Notes: generated by a model not told the origin, from the sequence alone. Numbered from the stretch's first letter, positions 9,301 through 17,852 are shown. The stretch is DNA of 39,659 bases from an uncultured Pseudomonadota bacterium (GCA_903888645.1 CAISUK010000721.1:1-39659), one strand, 5' to 3'. Numbers and translations: made by a program.

Positions 9301-9349
9301 GTTGGGCAATATATTCGGCTGCGTGACTTCCCGGATTGATTTGCGTCAA
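9301..9349 (-). promoter_or_regulatory. Candidate FNR/ANR-type class II promoter of ubiUVT
   Basis: On the minus strand TTGACGCAAATCAA (9336-9349) matches the FNR/ANR consensus TTGAT-N4-ATCAA at nine of ten positions. A TATATT hexamer at 9308-9313 lies 22 bases downstream. If 9308 is -7, transcription begins at about 9301 and the box is centred at -41.5, which is the classic class II activator position. No good -35 hexamer is present, as expected. The inferred start lies 21 bases before the ubiU ATG. In Escherichia coli ubiUV is activated by Fnr; the extension to this organism is inference. Confidence 0.65.
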
Positions 9350-9365
9350 GCCGCGCGTTTGCTCG

Positions 9366-10901
9366 CTAGAAGCGCGCCAGGATGACCAGTCCTGCCGCCA
9401 GCAGAAGTGCAATCACGGCGAGCAGATAAGTTTGCATGCGCTGCTCGCGCAGCAGCTGGGCGAGCGGTTCGGCGAGGTCGCCGCTGCGCGGCTGGGTCAA
9501 CGCCTGATGCACCAGGCGTGGCAGTTGCGGCAGCTGACCGGCCCAGTGCGGCGCCTCCTGCTTGATATTGCGTAATAGACCGCGCCAGCCGAGTTGCTCG
9601 TTCATCCAGCGTTCGAGGAAGGGCTTGGCAGTTTTCCAGAGATCGAGTTCCGGGTCGAGCTCGCGGCCAAGTCCTTCGATGTTCAGCAAGGTCTTTTGCA
9701 GCAATACCAGTTGCGGCTGGATTTCGACATTGAAACGACGTGAAGTTTGAAAGAGGCGCAGCAGTACGCGGCCAAAGGAAATGTCCTTGAGCGGCCGGTC
9801 AAAGATGGGCTCGCAGACGGCGCGGATCGAGGCTTCGAATTCGTCGACACGGGTGTCAGCCGGCGCCCAGCCGGATTCGATATGTGTTTGGGCAACGCGC
9901 TTGTAATCGCGCTGAAAGAAGGCCAGGAAATTCTGCGCCAGGTAATTCTTGTCGATATCGGTGAGCGTGCCGACGATGCCGAAGTCGAGCGCGATGTACT
10001 TGCCGCGGTGCGTGTCATCGGTGGCGACAAAGATATTGCCCGGGTGCATGTCGGCATGAAAGAAGCCGTCGCGAAACACCTGGGTGAAAAAGATCTCGAC
10101 CCCGGCGCGGGCCAGCGCCGGGACGTCGACGCCTTGGGCGCGCAGCTTATCCACCTGCGAAATCGGTGTGCCCTTCATGCGCTCCATGACCATCACTGAA
10201 TTCGAGCACCAATCCCAATAAACTTCCGGAATCAGCAGCAGCGGCGAATTGGCAAAATTGCGGCGCAGCTGCGAACAATTGGCGGCTTCGCGCATCAAAT
10301 CGAGTTCGTCGTGCAGATATTTCTGAAATTCGCCAACCACTTCGCGCGGCTTCAGACGTTTGCCGTCAGCCCAGACTTTTTCGAGCAATGCCGCCGCGAC
10401 CTCGAGAAGCGCAAGGTCGTTGACGATGATATTGGTGATGCCGGGGCGGAGAATCTTGACGGCGACTTCGTGGCCGCCATCCTTGTCATGCAGCCGTGCG
10501 AAATGCACTTGCGCGACCGAGGCCGAAGCGACCGGGTCGCGCTCGAAATGGGCAAAAACCTGGCTCACCGGCCGGCCGTAAACGCGCTCCAGTTCTGCCG
10601 CTGCCTGATCGGACGGAAACGGCGGAACCTGATCTTGCAGCTTGGCCAGTTCGTCGGCGATATCGGTCGGCATCAGGTCGCGCCGCGTCGACAGCAATTG
10701 GCCAAATTTGACGAAGATCGGGCCCAGTGCTTCCAGTGCCTGACGCAGCCTGACCGCGCGCGGTGCCGACAGATCGCGCCAAAAGAATATTCCATTGGCA
10801 AGCCGCATCAGCAAGCCGCTCGGCTCATGCTCGAGAATCATCTGATCGAGCCCGTAACGCAGCGAAATGAGGGTAATCTTGAAAAAACGCAGTATGCGCA
10901 C
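9366..10901 (-). CDS. ubiB: UbiB, ABC1/ADCK atypical kinase for ubiquinone biosynthesis
   Basis: This 511-residue protein is an atypical protein-kinase-like ATPase that assists ubiquinone biosynthesis at the inner membrane. The family KxGQ motif is seen as [16 protein letters not shown] (K65-Q68), followed by the Ala-rich nucleotide loop [11 protein letters not shown], the lysine of [11 protein letters not shown], the catalytic-loop-like [10 protein letters not shown] and metal-binding LDFGIVG. The last 20 residues form a transmembrane helix ([17 protein letters not shown]), as in bacterial UbiB. It lies upstream of ubiU on the same strand with 85 bases between, so read-through as well as the internal promoter could serve ubiUVT. 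A weak TTGAAC / TAAATT pair at 10968-10973 and 10943-10948 with a long 19-base spacer is a possible promoter. Confidence 0.95.
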   Translation of the reverse strand: MRILRFFKITLISLRYGLDQMILEHEPSGLLMRLANGIFFWRDLSAPRAVRLRQALEALGPIFVKFGQLLSTRRDLMPTDIADELAKLQDQVPPFPSDQAAAELERVYGRPVSQVFAHFERDPVASASVAQVHFARLHDKDGGHEVAVKILRPGITNIIVNDLALLEVAAALLEKVWADGKRLKPREVVGEFQKYLHDELDLMREAANCSQLRRNFANSPLLLIPEVYWDWCSNSVMVMERMKGTPISQVDKLRAQGVDVPALARAGVEIFFTQVFRDGFFHADMHPGNIFVATDDTHRGKYIALDFGIVGTLTDIDKNYLAQNFLAFFQRDYKRVAQTHIESGWAPADTRVDEFEASIRAVCEPIFDRPLKDISFGRVLLRLFQTSRRFNVEIQPQLVLLQKTLLNIEGLGRELDPELDLWKTAKPFLERWMNEQLGWRGLLRNIKQEAPHWAGQLPQLPRLVHQALTQPRSGDLAEPLAQLLREQRMQTYLLAVIALLLAAGLVILARF

Positions 10902-11109
10902 TAGATTCTCGGGGGTTCTTTAGCCGTGGCCGGTAACCCGCGAATTTACCTTAAAAGAGCGATTGGCGTTCAAGGTTCGTCAGACTGCGCCGGCGAAGAT
11001 CGCTACTTCGAAGCACGGCGCGCCGGTTACGAGCGGCAAGGGAATTTCAATGCCAAACGCTTTCCGCCTCGACCGCTATAATGCTCGCTTTGTCTAATCG
11101 CATTTCCAC
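10902..11109. other. Divergent ubiB-argS intergenic region
   Basis: These 208 bases separate ubiB (minus) from argS (plus). The argS side carries a consensus -10 element (listed separately). The ubiB side has only a weak promoter candidate. I find no FNR-type box here, which contrasts with the ubiU upstream region. Confidence 0.6.
11054..11082 (+). promoter_or_regulatory. Candidate sigma-70 promoter of argS
   Basis: A perfect TATAAT at 11077-11082 lies 27 bases before the argS ATG. The region where a -35 would fall (CAAACG, about 11054-11059) is a poor match, so the promoter may be weak or activator-dependent. The predicted leader is about 20 bases and no strong Shine-Dalgarno sequence is visible. 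Confidence 0.5.
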
Positions 11110-12873
11110 ATGAGCTTCGATCCACGTACCTACCTGATGGGCTTGATGAGCACGGCTCGCGAAACCGTGGCGCCGGAAAACCGCGACACGGCGATCCTGA
11201 TCGAGCGGCCCAAGCAGGCCAGCCACGGCGATTTTTCGAGCAATCTGGCATTGCAGCTGGCCAAGCCGCTGAAGGCTAACCCGCGCGAAATCGCGATACG
11301 TCTGATCGACGCATTGCCACCCAGCGCCTTGCTGGAGAAAGTGGAAATTGCCGGCGCCGGTTTCATCAATTTCACGCTGACTAGTGTGGCCAAGACCAGC
11401 ATCGTTGCCGATGTTCTCGCCAAGGGCGCCGATTTCGGGCGTAGTTCGCTCGGCGCGGGGCAAAAGGTTCAGGTCGAATTCGTCTCTGCCAATCCCACCG
11501 GACCGCTGCATGTTGGCCACGGTCGGGGCGCCGCTTATGGTGCCAGCCTGTCGGCGCTGCTGTCTTTTGCCGGGCACAGCGTTACCCGCGAGTTCTACGT
11601 CAACGATGCCGGTCGGCAGATGGACATCCTGGCCTTGTCGACGTGGCTGCGTTATCTCGAATTGCATGCCGAGCCGGTGCCCTTTCCGCCCAATGCCTAC
11701 CGCGGTGATTATGTCATGGGTATGGCTGTGCAGATTCGCGATGCGCATGGCGACCGCTATGTCCATCCCGCCGAAGCCTTGCTGGCCTGCGTACCACCCG
11801 CTCCCGAGGTTGGTCGCGCCGACGACGAGGCCAAGCGGCAGCAGGAAGATCATCTCGACGGGCTCATCGCCAGCGCCAAGGATCTGCTCGGCGAACACTG
11901 GAGTTATGTTCACGGCCATGTCCTGACCGAGCAGCTGGCTGACTGTCGCAACGACCTCGAGGAGTTCGGAGTCCATTTCGACCACTGGTTTTCGGAGCGC
12001 TCGCTGTTCGATACCGGCATGGTCGAGAGCGCCATTGCCCGGCTCGAGCAGGCCGGTCACCTCTATGTGCAGAATGGCGCAACGTGGTTTCGCTCCACCA
12101 CCTTCGGCGACGAAAAGGATCGCGTCGTGCAGCGCGACAACGGTCTGTACACCTACTTCGCTTCCGATATCGCCTACCACCTCAACAAGTACGAGCGCGG
12201 TTTCGAGCGCATCATCGACATCTGGGGCGCCGACCACCATGGCTACATTCCGCGAGTATGTGGCGCCGTGCAGGCACTTGGACTCGACGCGAAAAAACTG
12301 GAAGTGGCGCTGGTGCAGTTTGCCGTGCTATATCGCGACGGCCAGAAAACCTCGATGTCTACGCGTGCCGGCGAGTTTGTGACACTGCGCGAACTGCGAG
12401 GCGAAGTTGGCAACGATGCGGCGCGCTTCTTCTACGTGATGCGCAAATCCGATCAGCATCTCGACTTCGACCTCGATCTGGCCAAGAGCCAGAGCAATGA
12501 CAACCCGGTCTTCTATATTCAATACGCCCACGCCCGCATCTGTTCGGTGCTCAGCCAATGGGGCGGCGCTATTGCCGATTTGATAGCTACGGACTGCCAA
12601 CCGTTGACCGGCGAGCGCGAGCTGGCGCTGTGCGGGCGCCTGCGTGAGTTTGCCGATGTCATCGAGGCGGCTGCCGGCGAACTGGCGCCACATCAGATCG
12701 CCTTCTTCCTCAAGGATCTGGCCGGAGACTTCCATTCCTATTACAACGCCGAGCGCCTGCTGGTCGACGACCAGCCGCTGAAGCTGGCGCGCCTTGCCTT
12801 GGCGGCGGCGGTGCGCCAGGTACTGCAAAATGGATTGTGGCTGCTCGGCGTTTCCGCACCGGAGCAAATGTAA
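11110..12873 (+). CDS. argS: Arginyl-tRNA synthetase
   Basis: This class I aminoacyl-tRNA synthetase of 587 residues charges tRNA-Arg with arginine in the cytoplasm. The HIGH-type signature is NPTGPLHVGHGRGAAYG (HVGH at 134-137). The KMSKS loop is replaced by GQKTSMSTRAGEFVTL, the usual degenerate form in ArgRS. An N-terminal ArgRS additional domain (LIERPKQASHGDFSSNLAL) and a C-terminal DALR anticodon-binding domain (NPVFYIQYAHARICS onwards) are present. Its stop codon overlaps the start of the next gene in TAATG, so the two are translationally coupled. It is an essential housekeeping gene with ordinary length. Confidence 0.97.
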   Translation: MSFDPRTYLMGLMSTARETVAPENRDTAILIERPKQASHGDFSSNLALQLAKPLKANPREIAIRLIDALPPSALLEKVEIAGAGFINFTLTSVAKTSIVADVLAKGADFGRSSLGAGQKVQVEFVSANPTGPLHVGHGRGAAYGASLSALLSFAGHSVTREFYVNDAGRQMDILALSTWLRYLELHAEPVPFPPNAYRGDYVMGMAVQIRDAHGDRYVHPAEALLACVPPAPEVGRADDEAKRQQEDHLDGLIASAKDLLGEHWSYVHGHVLTEQLADCRNDLEEFGVHFDHWFSERSLFDTGMVESAIARLEQAGHLYVQNGATWFRSTTFGDEKDRVVQRDNGLYTYFASDIAYHLNKYERGFERIIDIWGADHHGYIPRVCGAVQALGLDAKKLEVALVQFAVLYRDGQKTSMSTRAGEFVTLRELRGEVGNDAARFFYVMRKSDQHLDFDLDLAKSQSNDNPVFYIQYAHARICSVLSQWGGAIADLIATDCQPLTGERELALCGRLREFADVIEAAAGELAPHQIAFFLKDLAGDFHSYYNAERLLVDDQPLKLARLALAAAVRQVLQNGLWLLGVSAPEQM

Positions 12874-13523
12874 TGGCCCGCATCGCTTCTCGCCGCTCCG
12901 CACCGGCGCATCGTCTTGGCGGGGGCACCTTGCTCGGCGTTTTCATCGGAATGGTCGTTGGCGTGGTCATTGCTGCAGGCGTCGTTCTTTACTTGAACAA
13001 GGCAACCTTGCCGTTTCAGGAGAACAAGACTGCCGATGGCGAAAAGCCGGTGCATCCGGCAACGCAAGCACCCGTTTCAGCAACTGGCGGTGCGGCGGCC
13101 AGCCCGCAGTCTTTACCAGGCAAACCGGGCGACAAGCCGCAGGGAAAGCGCTTCACTTTCTACGACATCCTGCCCGGCAATCAGGAGGCTGTGCCGAGTT
13201 CGGCCCAAACAAAGGCGGCAGAGCATGGACAGGCCGATGGCTCGGAAACCGTTGCCGTAGTGCCCTCCATTACTGGAGAGATGCTCTACCTTCAAGTGGG
13301 CGCCTTTCAAAAATCGACCGATGCTGACAACCTCAAGGCGCGTCTGGCGTTAATGGGATTGGTGGCGGGCGTACAGGAAGTCAGCATTCCCGACAAGGGC
13401 ACGCTGTTTCGGGTCCGTGTCGGTCCTTACGCCAGTATTGATGAAATGAATCGCGCCCGCGCCGTGCTGGCGCAAAACTCGATCCCCGTCTCGGTGGTCA
13501 AGTCACGCGATGGTACGAACTGA
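12873..13523 (+). CDS. SPOR-domain membrane protein (FtsN-like architecture)
   Basis: This 216-residue protein has a short basic cytoplasmic N-terminus, one transmembrane helix (GGTLLGVFIGMVVGVVIAAG), a Pro/Ala/Lys-rich periplasmic linker and a C-terminal SPOR domain of about 75 residues. The SPOR domain starts MLYLQVGAFQKSTDADNLKA and ends with RVRVGPYASIDEMNRARAVL. SPOR domains bind denuded septal peptidoglycan, so a role in cell division or envelope remodelling is likely; orthology to FtsN is plausible but not proven by sequence alone. ATG 12873 overlaps the argS stop by one base and gives a proper N-in topology; the track's earlier start lies inside argS. dsbA follows 60 bases later. Confidence 0.88.
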   Translation: MARIASRRSAPAHRLGGGTLLGVFIGMVVGVVIAAGVVLYLNKATLPFQENKTADGEKPVHPATQAPVSATGGAAASPQSLPGKPGDKPQGKRFTFYDILPGNQEAVPSSAQTKAAEHGQADGSETVAVVPSITGEMLYLQVGAFQKSTDADNLKARLALMGLVAGVQEVSIPDKGTLFRVRVGPYASIDEMNRARAVLAQNSIPVSVVKSRDGTN

Positions 13524-13583
13524 AAACTGAATCCAGCCGCACCGCGATGTGCTGGCAAACGTACAAACTCAAGGAGAAATTGA

Positions 13584-14228
13584 ATGCAGAAGATTTTTAA
13601 GACCCTGATCGCGGCAACAGCCGCCATGCTGCTCGTCGGCATGGGCAGCGGCCCTGCACTGGCGCTGCAGGAGGGCAGGGATTTCGAAGTGGTCAGTCCG
13701 CCGCAGCCCACCGAAAAGGGCAAGATCGAAGTGATCGAGTTTTTTTCTTACATGTGCCCGCATTGCGACCACTTCGATCCGGTTCTCAGCGATTGGCTCA
13801 AGTCGCAACCTAAGGACGTAGTATTCCGTCGGGTTCCGGTGGTATTCCGTCCGCAATGGGAAGCGCCGGCGCGTTTGTTTTACACGCTGGAAGCGATGGG
13901 CGAACTCGACAAGATGCACAGTGCAGCGTTTACGGCCATCCACCGCGAAAACGGAAATCTGATGACCGAGTCCGGTGTGACTGACTGGGCTGTCAAGAAA
14001 GGTCTCGATCGCAAGAAGTTTGCTGATACCTACAATTCGTTTGCGGTCCAGAGCAAGGCCATGGGCAGCAAACAGAAGCAGGGTTCCTACGGTATTCCCG
14101 GTGTGCCGGCGATGGTCGTCGCCGGCAGGTACCGCACCCCGGACAATTTTTCCGGCGGTAACGAGGCCATGCTGAAAATCGTCGACGAACTGATTGCCAA
14201 GGCACGCAACGAAATCAACAAGAAATAG
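13584..14228 (+). CDS. dsbA: Periplasmic thiol:disulfide oxidoreductase DsbA
   Basis: This 214-residue DsbA introduces disulfide bonds into exported proteins. A signal peptide is followed by cleavage near PALA|LQEG. The thioredoxin-fold active site is FFSYMCPHCDHF, with CPHC at residues 58-61, and the cis-Pro loop GIPGVPAMVV has Pro at about 175. CPHC is the typical DsbA dipeptide. A good ribosome site, AAGGAGAAATTG, precedes the ATG. A strong terminator hairpin begins 34 bases after the stop codon and runs into the next gene. Likely clients here include the Cys-rich MSHA proteins, though that is speculation. Confidence 0.95.
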   Translation: MQKIFKTLIAATAAMLLVGMGSGPALALQEGRDFEVVSPPQPTEKGKIEVIEFFSYMCPHCDHFDPVLSDWLKSQPKDVVFRRVPVVFRPQWEAPARLFYTLEAMGELDKMHSAAFTAIHRENGNLMTESGVTDWAVKKGLDRKKFADTYNSFAVQSKAMGSKQKQGSYGIPGVPAMVVAGRYRTPDNFSGGNEAMLKIVDELIAKARNEINKK

Positions 14229-14261
14229 CACGCAATTAGCCGGCTGGTTCTGTGGGCTATG

Positions 14262-14296
14262 GAAAAATGCGCGGGCATGCACCGCGCATTTTTTTG
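14262..14296 (+). terminator. Rho-independent terminator after dsbA, overlapping the SDR start
   Basis: ATGCGCGG (14267-14274) and CCGCGCAT (14282-14289) form a perfect stem with a seven-base loop. Flanking A and T tracts extend the pairing, and a run of Ts follows. It has the form of an intrinsic terminator, possibly bidirectional because of the A tract on the other side. The first stem base is also the A of the SDR start codon. Confidence 0.8.
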
Positions 14297-15043
14297 ACCG
14301 GCGCCTCGAGCGGCCTGGGCGCCGCGCTGGCCCGTTACTACGCTGCTCAGGGAGCCACGCTCGGGTTGCTGGCTCGCCGCGGCGGCGAATTGGCGGCACT
14401 GGCCGGGCAACTGGACGGCAGTCAGTTCGTCTATCCGGCTGACGTCACCGATGCGGCTGCCCTTCAAGCCGCCGCCGCGGACTTTGTCCAGCGTGCCGGC
14501 ACTCCTGATGTGGTCATCGCCAATGCCGGCATTTCGGTCGGTACGCTTACCGAAGAAATCGATGACCTCGCCGCATTCGCACGGGTCTTCGCCGTCAATG
14601 TGTTGGGTATGGTCAATACTTTCCATCCTTTCGTCACCGCCATGCGCGAGGCAAGACGCGGGCGACTGGTCGGCATCGCCTCGGTCGCCGGCATTCGCGG
14701 CCTGCCCGGCGCCGGCGCCTACAGTGCCTCGAAGGCCGCCGCCATTGCCTACCTGGAAGCTTTGCGCGTCGAGTTGCACGGCAGCGGCGTGCGCGTGGTC
14801 ACGGTGGCACCGGGCTACATCGTCACGCCGATGACCGCTGTCAATGACTATGCCATGCCTTTTCTGCTGTCGGCCGAAGAAGCGGCGCGGCGCATTGGCC
14901 GGGCGATCGACCGCGGCAGCAGCTATGCCGTGGTTCCATGGCAGATGGCGATTGTCGCCAAGCTGCTGCGGGTGATGCCGAACGCGCTGTTCGATCGTTT
15001 TTTTGTTCGTGCCGGGCGCAAACCGCGCAATCTGATTTACTGA
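14267..15043 (+). CDS. Short-chain dehydrogenase/reductase (SDR) family oxidoreductase
   Basis: This 258-residue classical SDR has the NAD(P)-binding TGASSGLGAALA motif near the N-terminus, the structural NAG motif (VIANAGIS), a catalytic Ser in GIASVAG, and the Tyr-x3-Lys pair in AYSASKAAA (Tyr152, Lys156). The C-terminal basic and hydrophobic helix resembles SDRs acting on lipid or membrane-associated substrates; the substrate is unknown. ATG 14267 is the last start before the Rossmann strand; GTG 14252 is an in-frame alternative. The start codon and first strand (RIFL) lie in the terminator hairpin of dsbA, an unusual arrangement. Its end overlaps the convergent PIN-domain gene by seven bases. 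Confidence 0.88.
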   Translation: MRGHAPRIFLTGASSGLGAALARYYAAQGATLGLLARRGGELAALAGQLDGSQFVYPADVTDAAALQAAAADFVQRAGTPDVVIANAGISVGTLTEEIDDLAAFARVFAVNVLGMVNTFHPFVTAMREARRGRLVGIASVAGIRGLPGAGAYSASKAAAIAYLEALRVELHGSGVRVVTVAPGYIVTPMTAVNDYAMPFLLSAEEAARRIGRAIDRGSSYAVVPWQMAIVAKLLRVMPNALFDRFFVRAGRKPRNLIY

Positions 15044-15492
15044 TTGACCAAGCCCACCGCTGCGTCTGGGGTGACGACGCGAAACAGATTGTCCAGTCGT
15101 TTATGCCGCGCCAGTTTGAGCAAGGCACGGTCGGCGCTGACCAAATAATCGGCAGCGCCGTCACGGGCCAACTCGAGAAATTTCTGGTCATCGGGATCAC
15201 GGCAAATCGGCAGCACCTGACTGCGCAGTGTGGCGTCATTCAGACATTTGGCAATGCTCTGATAAGCAGCCAGGGTGCGCCTTTGATCGACCTCGCTCAG
15301 GTGAAACTCGGGATAACCGAGTACCCGCTCGTACTCGGCCAGGCAGCTTTCGTTGGTCAAAGCCAGCCATCGACCTGTTTCCAGTACACCGGAGATGGCT
15401 GCCAGACGGCTGTCGGCAAATACAAAAAGTGACAACAAGACATTGGTGTCGAGCACCACGCGCAGCGGTGTCTCGCCAATTGAAATTGGCAT
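15037..15492 (-). CDS. PIN-domain protein (putative toxin component, PIN family)
   Basis: This 151-residue protein shows a PIN ribonuclease fold of the type often annotated as a putative toxin-antitoxin component. Acidic residues that would bind metal are in RVVLDTNVLLSLF, the helix NESCLAEYERVLGY, CRDPDDQKFLELA and ADYLVSADRALL. I chose ATG 15492 because AGGTAATGAC precedes it; ATG 15519 and GTG 15534 are upstream options. No antitoxin-sized ORF lies before it: only about 116 bases separate it from the next gene upstream. It is therefore either a lone toxin-like nuclease or a domesticated RNase. It is convergent with the SDR gene. Confidence 0.8.
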   Translation of the reverse strand: MPISIGETPLRVVLDTNVLLSLFVFADSRLAAISGVLETGRWLALTNESCLAEYERVLGYPEFHLSEVDQRRTLAAYQSIAKCLNDATLRSQVLPICRDPDDQKFLELARDGAADYLVSADRALLKLARHKRLDNLFRVVTPDAAVGLVNQ

Positions 15493-15608
15493 GTCATTAC
15501 CTATGCGCGGCGAAGCCATCGCGGGCAAACGCACAAGAGGGAAAAAGGGAATGCTTCAACCGTAATCCATATTCCTTCCGACCGGCCAAGACTCCTTCGA
15601 CAAATACT

Positions 15609-16535
15609 TCAGAGCCAAGTCGTGTCCGCCCGTCGTGCGAAGTTCATGCCATCCAGTCGCTCATTTAGCGTCAGTGTGTCCGATCCGGTGCGACCGGCGG
15701 CACGCCAGCGCGGCAGACGTGCGCCATGGAGTTCGACCCGCCCCATGAGCGGGTTGTCGCGCGTTGCCCCCGGAACAGGCACGATGCACGATGTCGGTGA
15801 CCCCAGCGCGTTGGCCGCCCAATGTGAGTAGCCCGAAACGGGTGTCGCCAAGAGGTTCGGACAGCAGGCCAGCGCAAACAAGTCGGCAACCGGGTTCACC
15901 AGCGAATCGTGGTCGGAACCCTTGTAATGGTAGTGTGACGGCACATCAAGCGACACGACGTCGAATCGATTGTGCAGGTTCTGGAACTGCGCAGGGTCGC
16001 CATTGCAGGACAGCAGGAAACAGGTTTCCGGTTGCTTGGCGACAATGGCGGTCATTGCCGCCTCATACCACCATACCGGTACCGCCGGCCATTCCTTGGT
16101 GATCTCGTATTTGTCCTGATTGGCAAGGACATAATCGCCTTGCCGAATATGGACGCCGACCACGGGGCGATCGCCAATCGACGCAAATATCTCGCGGATT
16201 CTGGCGGCGAGATGCAGTGCGATATGGATCTTGCGCGCCACGTCCAGGTAGATCGGGCCGAGTTCGGTTTCGGGCCCATCGAGCGAGCGAAGGATGATCT
16301 TCTTGCCCGCCAGTGTTGCAAACATGGTCGCGTTGCAATGCCGGATCCGCTGGGCGCCAAGACGAGCCAGCAGGCCAACCTTGCCACGACTGGTGTCGTC
16401 AACGGAAAATGAATCGAGCTCGTGCCAGTCAAGAACAATGTCATGGCCGTACTTGCGCCGAATGGCAAAGGCCAAGGGCAATGTTTCCAGGCGATTTGTG
16501 ATTCCTACGAACTCGTCGATGAATAATTTTGGCAT
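15609..16535 (-). CDS. Fucosyltransferase-like glycan protein with HxRxGDY motif
   Basis: This 308-residue protein begins PKLFIDEFVGITNRLETLPL, the G-x-x-N-R-L N-terminal pattern of fucosyltransferase-like GT-B enzymes, and carries VVGVHIRQGDYVLANQDKYE. The H-x-R-x-G-D signature occurs in alpha-1,2/alpha-1,6 fucosyltransferases (GT11, GT23/NodZ, GT65 types) that use GDP-fucose. A second conserved-looking stretch near the C-terminal third is VADLFALACCPNLLATPVSGYSHWA, the acceptor/donor helix in these folds. The exact family and sugar cannot be set by eye. GTG 16550 is an alternative start. It is divergent from a GT9 gene and sits at the edge of the LPS cluster, so LPS or capsule decoration is the likely role. 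Confidence 0.6.
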   Translation of the reverse strand: MPKLFIDEFVGITNRLETLPLAFAIRRKYGHDIVLDWHELDSFSVDDTSRGKVGLLARLGAQRIRHCNATMFATLAGKKIILRSLDGPETELGPIYLDVARKIHIALHLAARIREIFASIGDRPVVGVHIRQGDYVLANQDKYEITKEWPAVPVWWYEAAMTAIVAKQPETCFLLSCNGDPAQFQNLHNRFDVVSLDVPSHYHYKGSDHDSLVNPVADLFALACCPNLLATPVSGYSHWAANALGSPTSCIVPVPGATRDNPLMGRVELHGARLPRWRAAGRTGSDTLTLNERLDGMNFARRADTTWL

Positions 16536-16763
16536 GTGCAGAAATGTCACTCAAGAAAATAGGATAGAACACGAGATTGAATTATGTTCCAATCCTTGCC
16601 CATCGCAGGTTTGGCAACGAGGTCTTAACTGGAAACGCTGTAGCATGACTAGACCTTTTCCTGGCTGACGCGCAGAGACCTCACATTAGGAGGCAAGGCT
16701 GCCCGGACATGGGGAAAGAAGCCTATTCTTGGTGAGGCAAACATACGTTCCGGCGTCTCAATT
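16536..16763. other. Divergent intergenic region of two glycan genes
   Basis: These 228 bases separate the fucosyltransferase-like gene and the GT9 gene. They are AT-richer than the coding sequence around them and probably hold promoters for both directions, but I cannot pick convincing -35/-10 pairs. I see no riboswitch, repeat or small ORF worth calling. The GT9 start has no good Shine-Dalgarno sequence. Confidence 0.4.
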
Positions 16764-17852
16764 ATGCAACGTTCGCCATCATCCATTCTTCTCATCGCGA
16801 CCCGCCGTATCGGCGATGTCCTGGTGAATACGCCTCTCCTGCGCTCAATGCACAGCGCTTGGCCAGATGCGCGCATCGACGTTTTGGTATTTGGTGGCAC
16901 GGCCGGCGTACTCGAGGGCAACCCGGATTGTAATGAGGTGATCGAGATAGAGCACAGGCCAGGCGTTGCCGGTTATGCGCATTTAATGCGCCGGCTGTTC
17001 CGTCGCTATGATCTGGCTGTAACTACCCAGGCCGGTGATCGACCACACCTCCTGGCATTGCTAGCCGCTCGCCGCCGGGTCGGTCTTATCAACGATTTAG
17101 GCGCGCAAAGTGTATGGAAGCGTGCACTAGCAGAATGTGTACTCATTGATCACCGAAACACTCACATGGTCATGCAGAACCTTATGCTGACGAAGGTGCT
17201 TGGCATCAGAGCCTTGCATGAAGTCATCCCTCCATCCAGTTCCGATGCGGATTCCCAACTCGACGCCTTGCTCTCGTTCGATTGGCGACGAGAGCCCTAT
17301 GTAATCCTGCACCCTTACCCAAATTACCGATACAAACAGTGGCATGACAGCGGATGGCTCTCGCTAATTGCGCATTTCCAGGCGCGCAGGTGGAGAGTCG
17401 TGCTGAGCGGTGGGCCGGACCCGCTAGAAATGGATGGCTGCCGGAGGCTGGCCACCGGCTCGCAGCAAGAGGTCACGAGTCTGGCGGGAAAGGTTGGGTT
17501 CGGATGTCTTGCACGATTACTGTCCAGCGCTCGCTGCTTTGTCGGTGCCGACACTTCCACCACTCATCTGGCGGCCGCTTGTGGAACGCCAACGGTTGCT
17601 TTGTTTGGCCCCAGCGACCCCGTGAAATGGGCACCTTGGCCGACACCTTGCCTCGCCTCACAAAGCCCATGGAAACTGCATGTGGCGCCGTGGCAGTTGG
17701 CGGGAAATGTTATTGTCATGCAAGGCAGTCAAAGCTGCGTACCTTGCAATCAGGAAGGTTGTGATCGACATCCTGATAGTCTCAGTAACTGTCTCACAGA
17801 AATGTCGATTGGGAGCGTTATCGAGGCTATCGAGGAAATTCTGCGCGCATAG
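16764..17852 (+). CDS. Glycosyltransferase family 9 (heptosyltransferase-like)
   Basis: This 362-residue GT-B enzyme is of the ADP-heptose:LPS heptosyltransferase family. The N-terminus has ILLIATRRIGDVLVNTPLLR, the acceptor-side motif of GT9 proteins. The C-terminal donor domain has FVGADTSTTHLAAACGTPTVALFGPSDPVKWAPW, including the D-T/G-x-x-x-H-x-A and FGPT/S motifs. A late CVPCNQEGCDRH segment, Cys-rich, is common in this family. It probably adds heptose or a related sugar to LPS core in the cytoplasm; WaaC, WaaF or WaaQ cannot be distinguished by eye. It faces the minus-strand glycan operon, with about 67 bases between the convergent ends. Confidence 0.85.
   Translation: MQRSPSSILLIATRRIGDVLVNTPLLRSMHSAWPDARIDVLVFGGTAGVLEGNPDCNEVIEIEHRPGVAGYAHLMRRLFRRYDLAVTTQAGDRPHLLALLAARRRVGLINDLGAQSVWKRALAECVLIDHRNTHMVMQNLMLTKVLGIRALHEVIPPSSSDADSQLDALLSFDWRREPYVILHPYPNYRYKQWHDSGWLSLIAHFQARRWRVVLSGGPDPLEMDGCRRLATGSQQEVTSLAGKVGFGCLARLLSSARCFVGADTSTTHLAAACGTPTVALFGPSDPVKWAPWPTPCLASQSPWKLHVAPWQLAGNVIVMQGSQSCVPCNQEGCDRHPDSLSNCLTEMSIGSVIEAIEEILRA

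Noticed and set aside
8303-9301. 332-residue plus-strand ORF opposite ubiU
   Set aside because: Antisense shadow of ubiU, which has its family cysteines and motifs.
11047-12240. 397-residue minus-strand ORF opposite argS
   Set aside because: Antisense shadow of argS with no domain signature.
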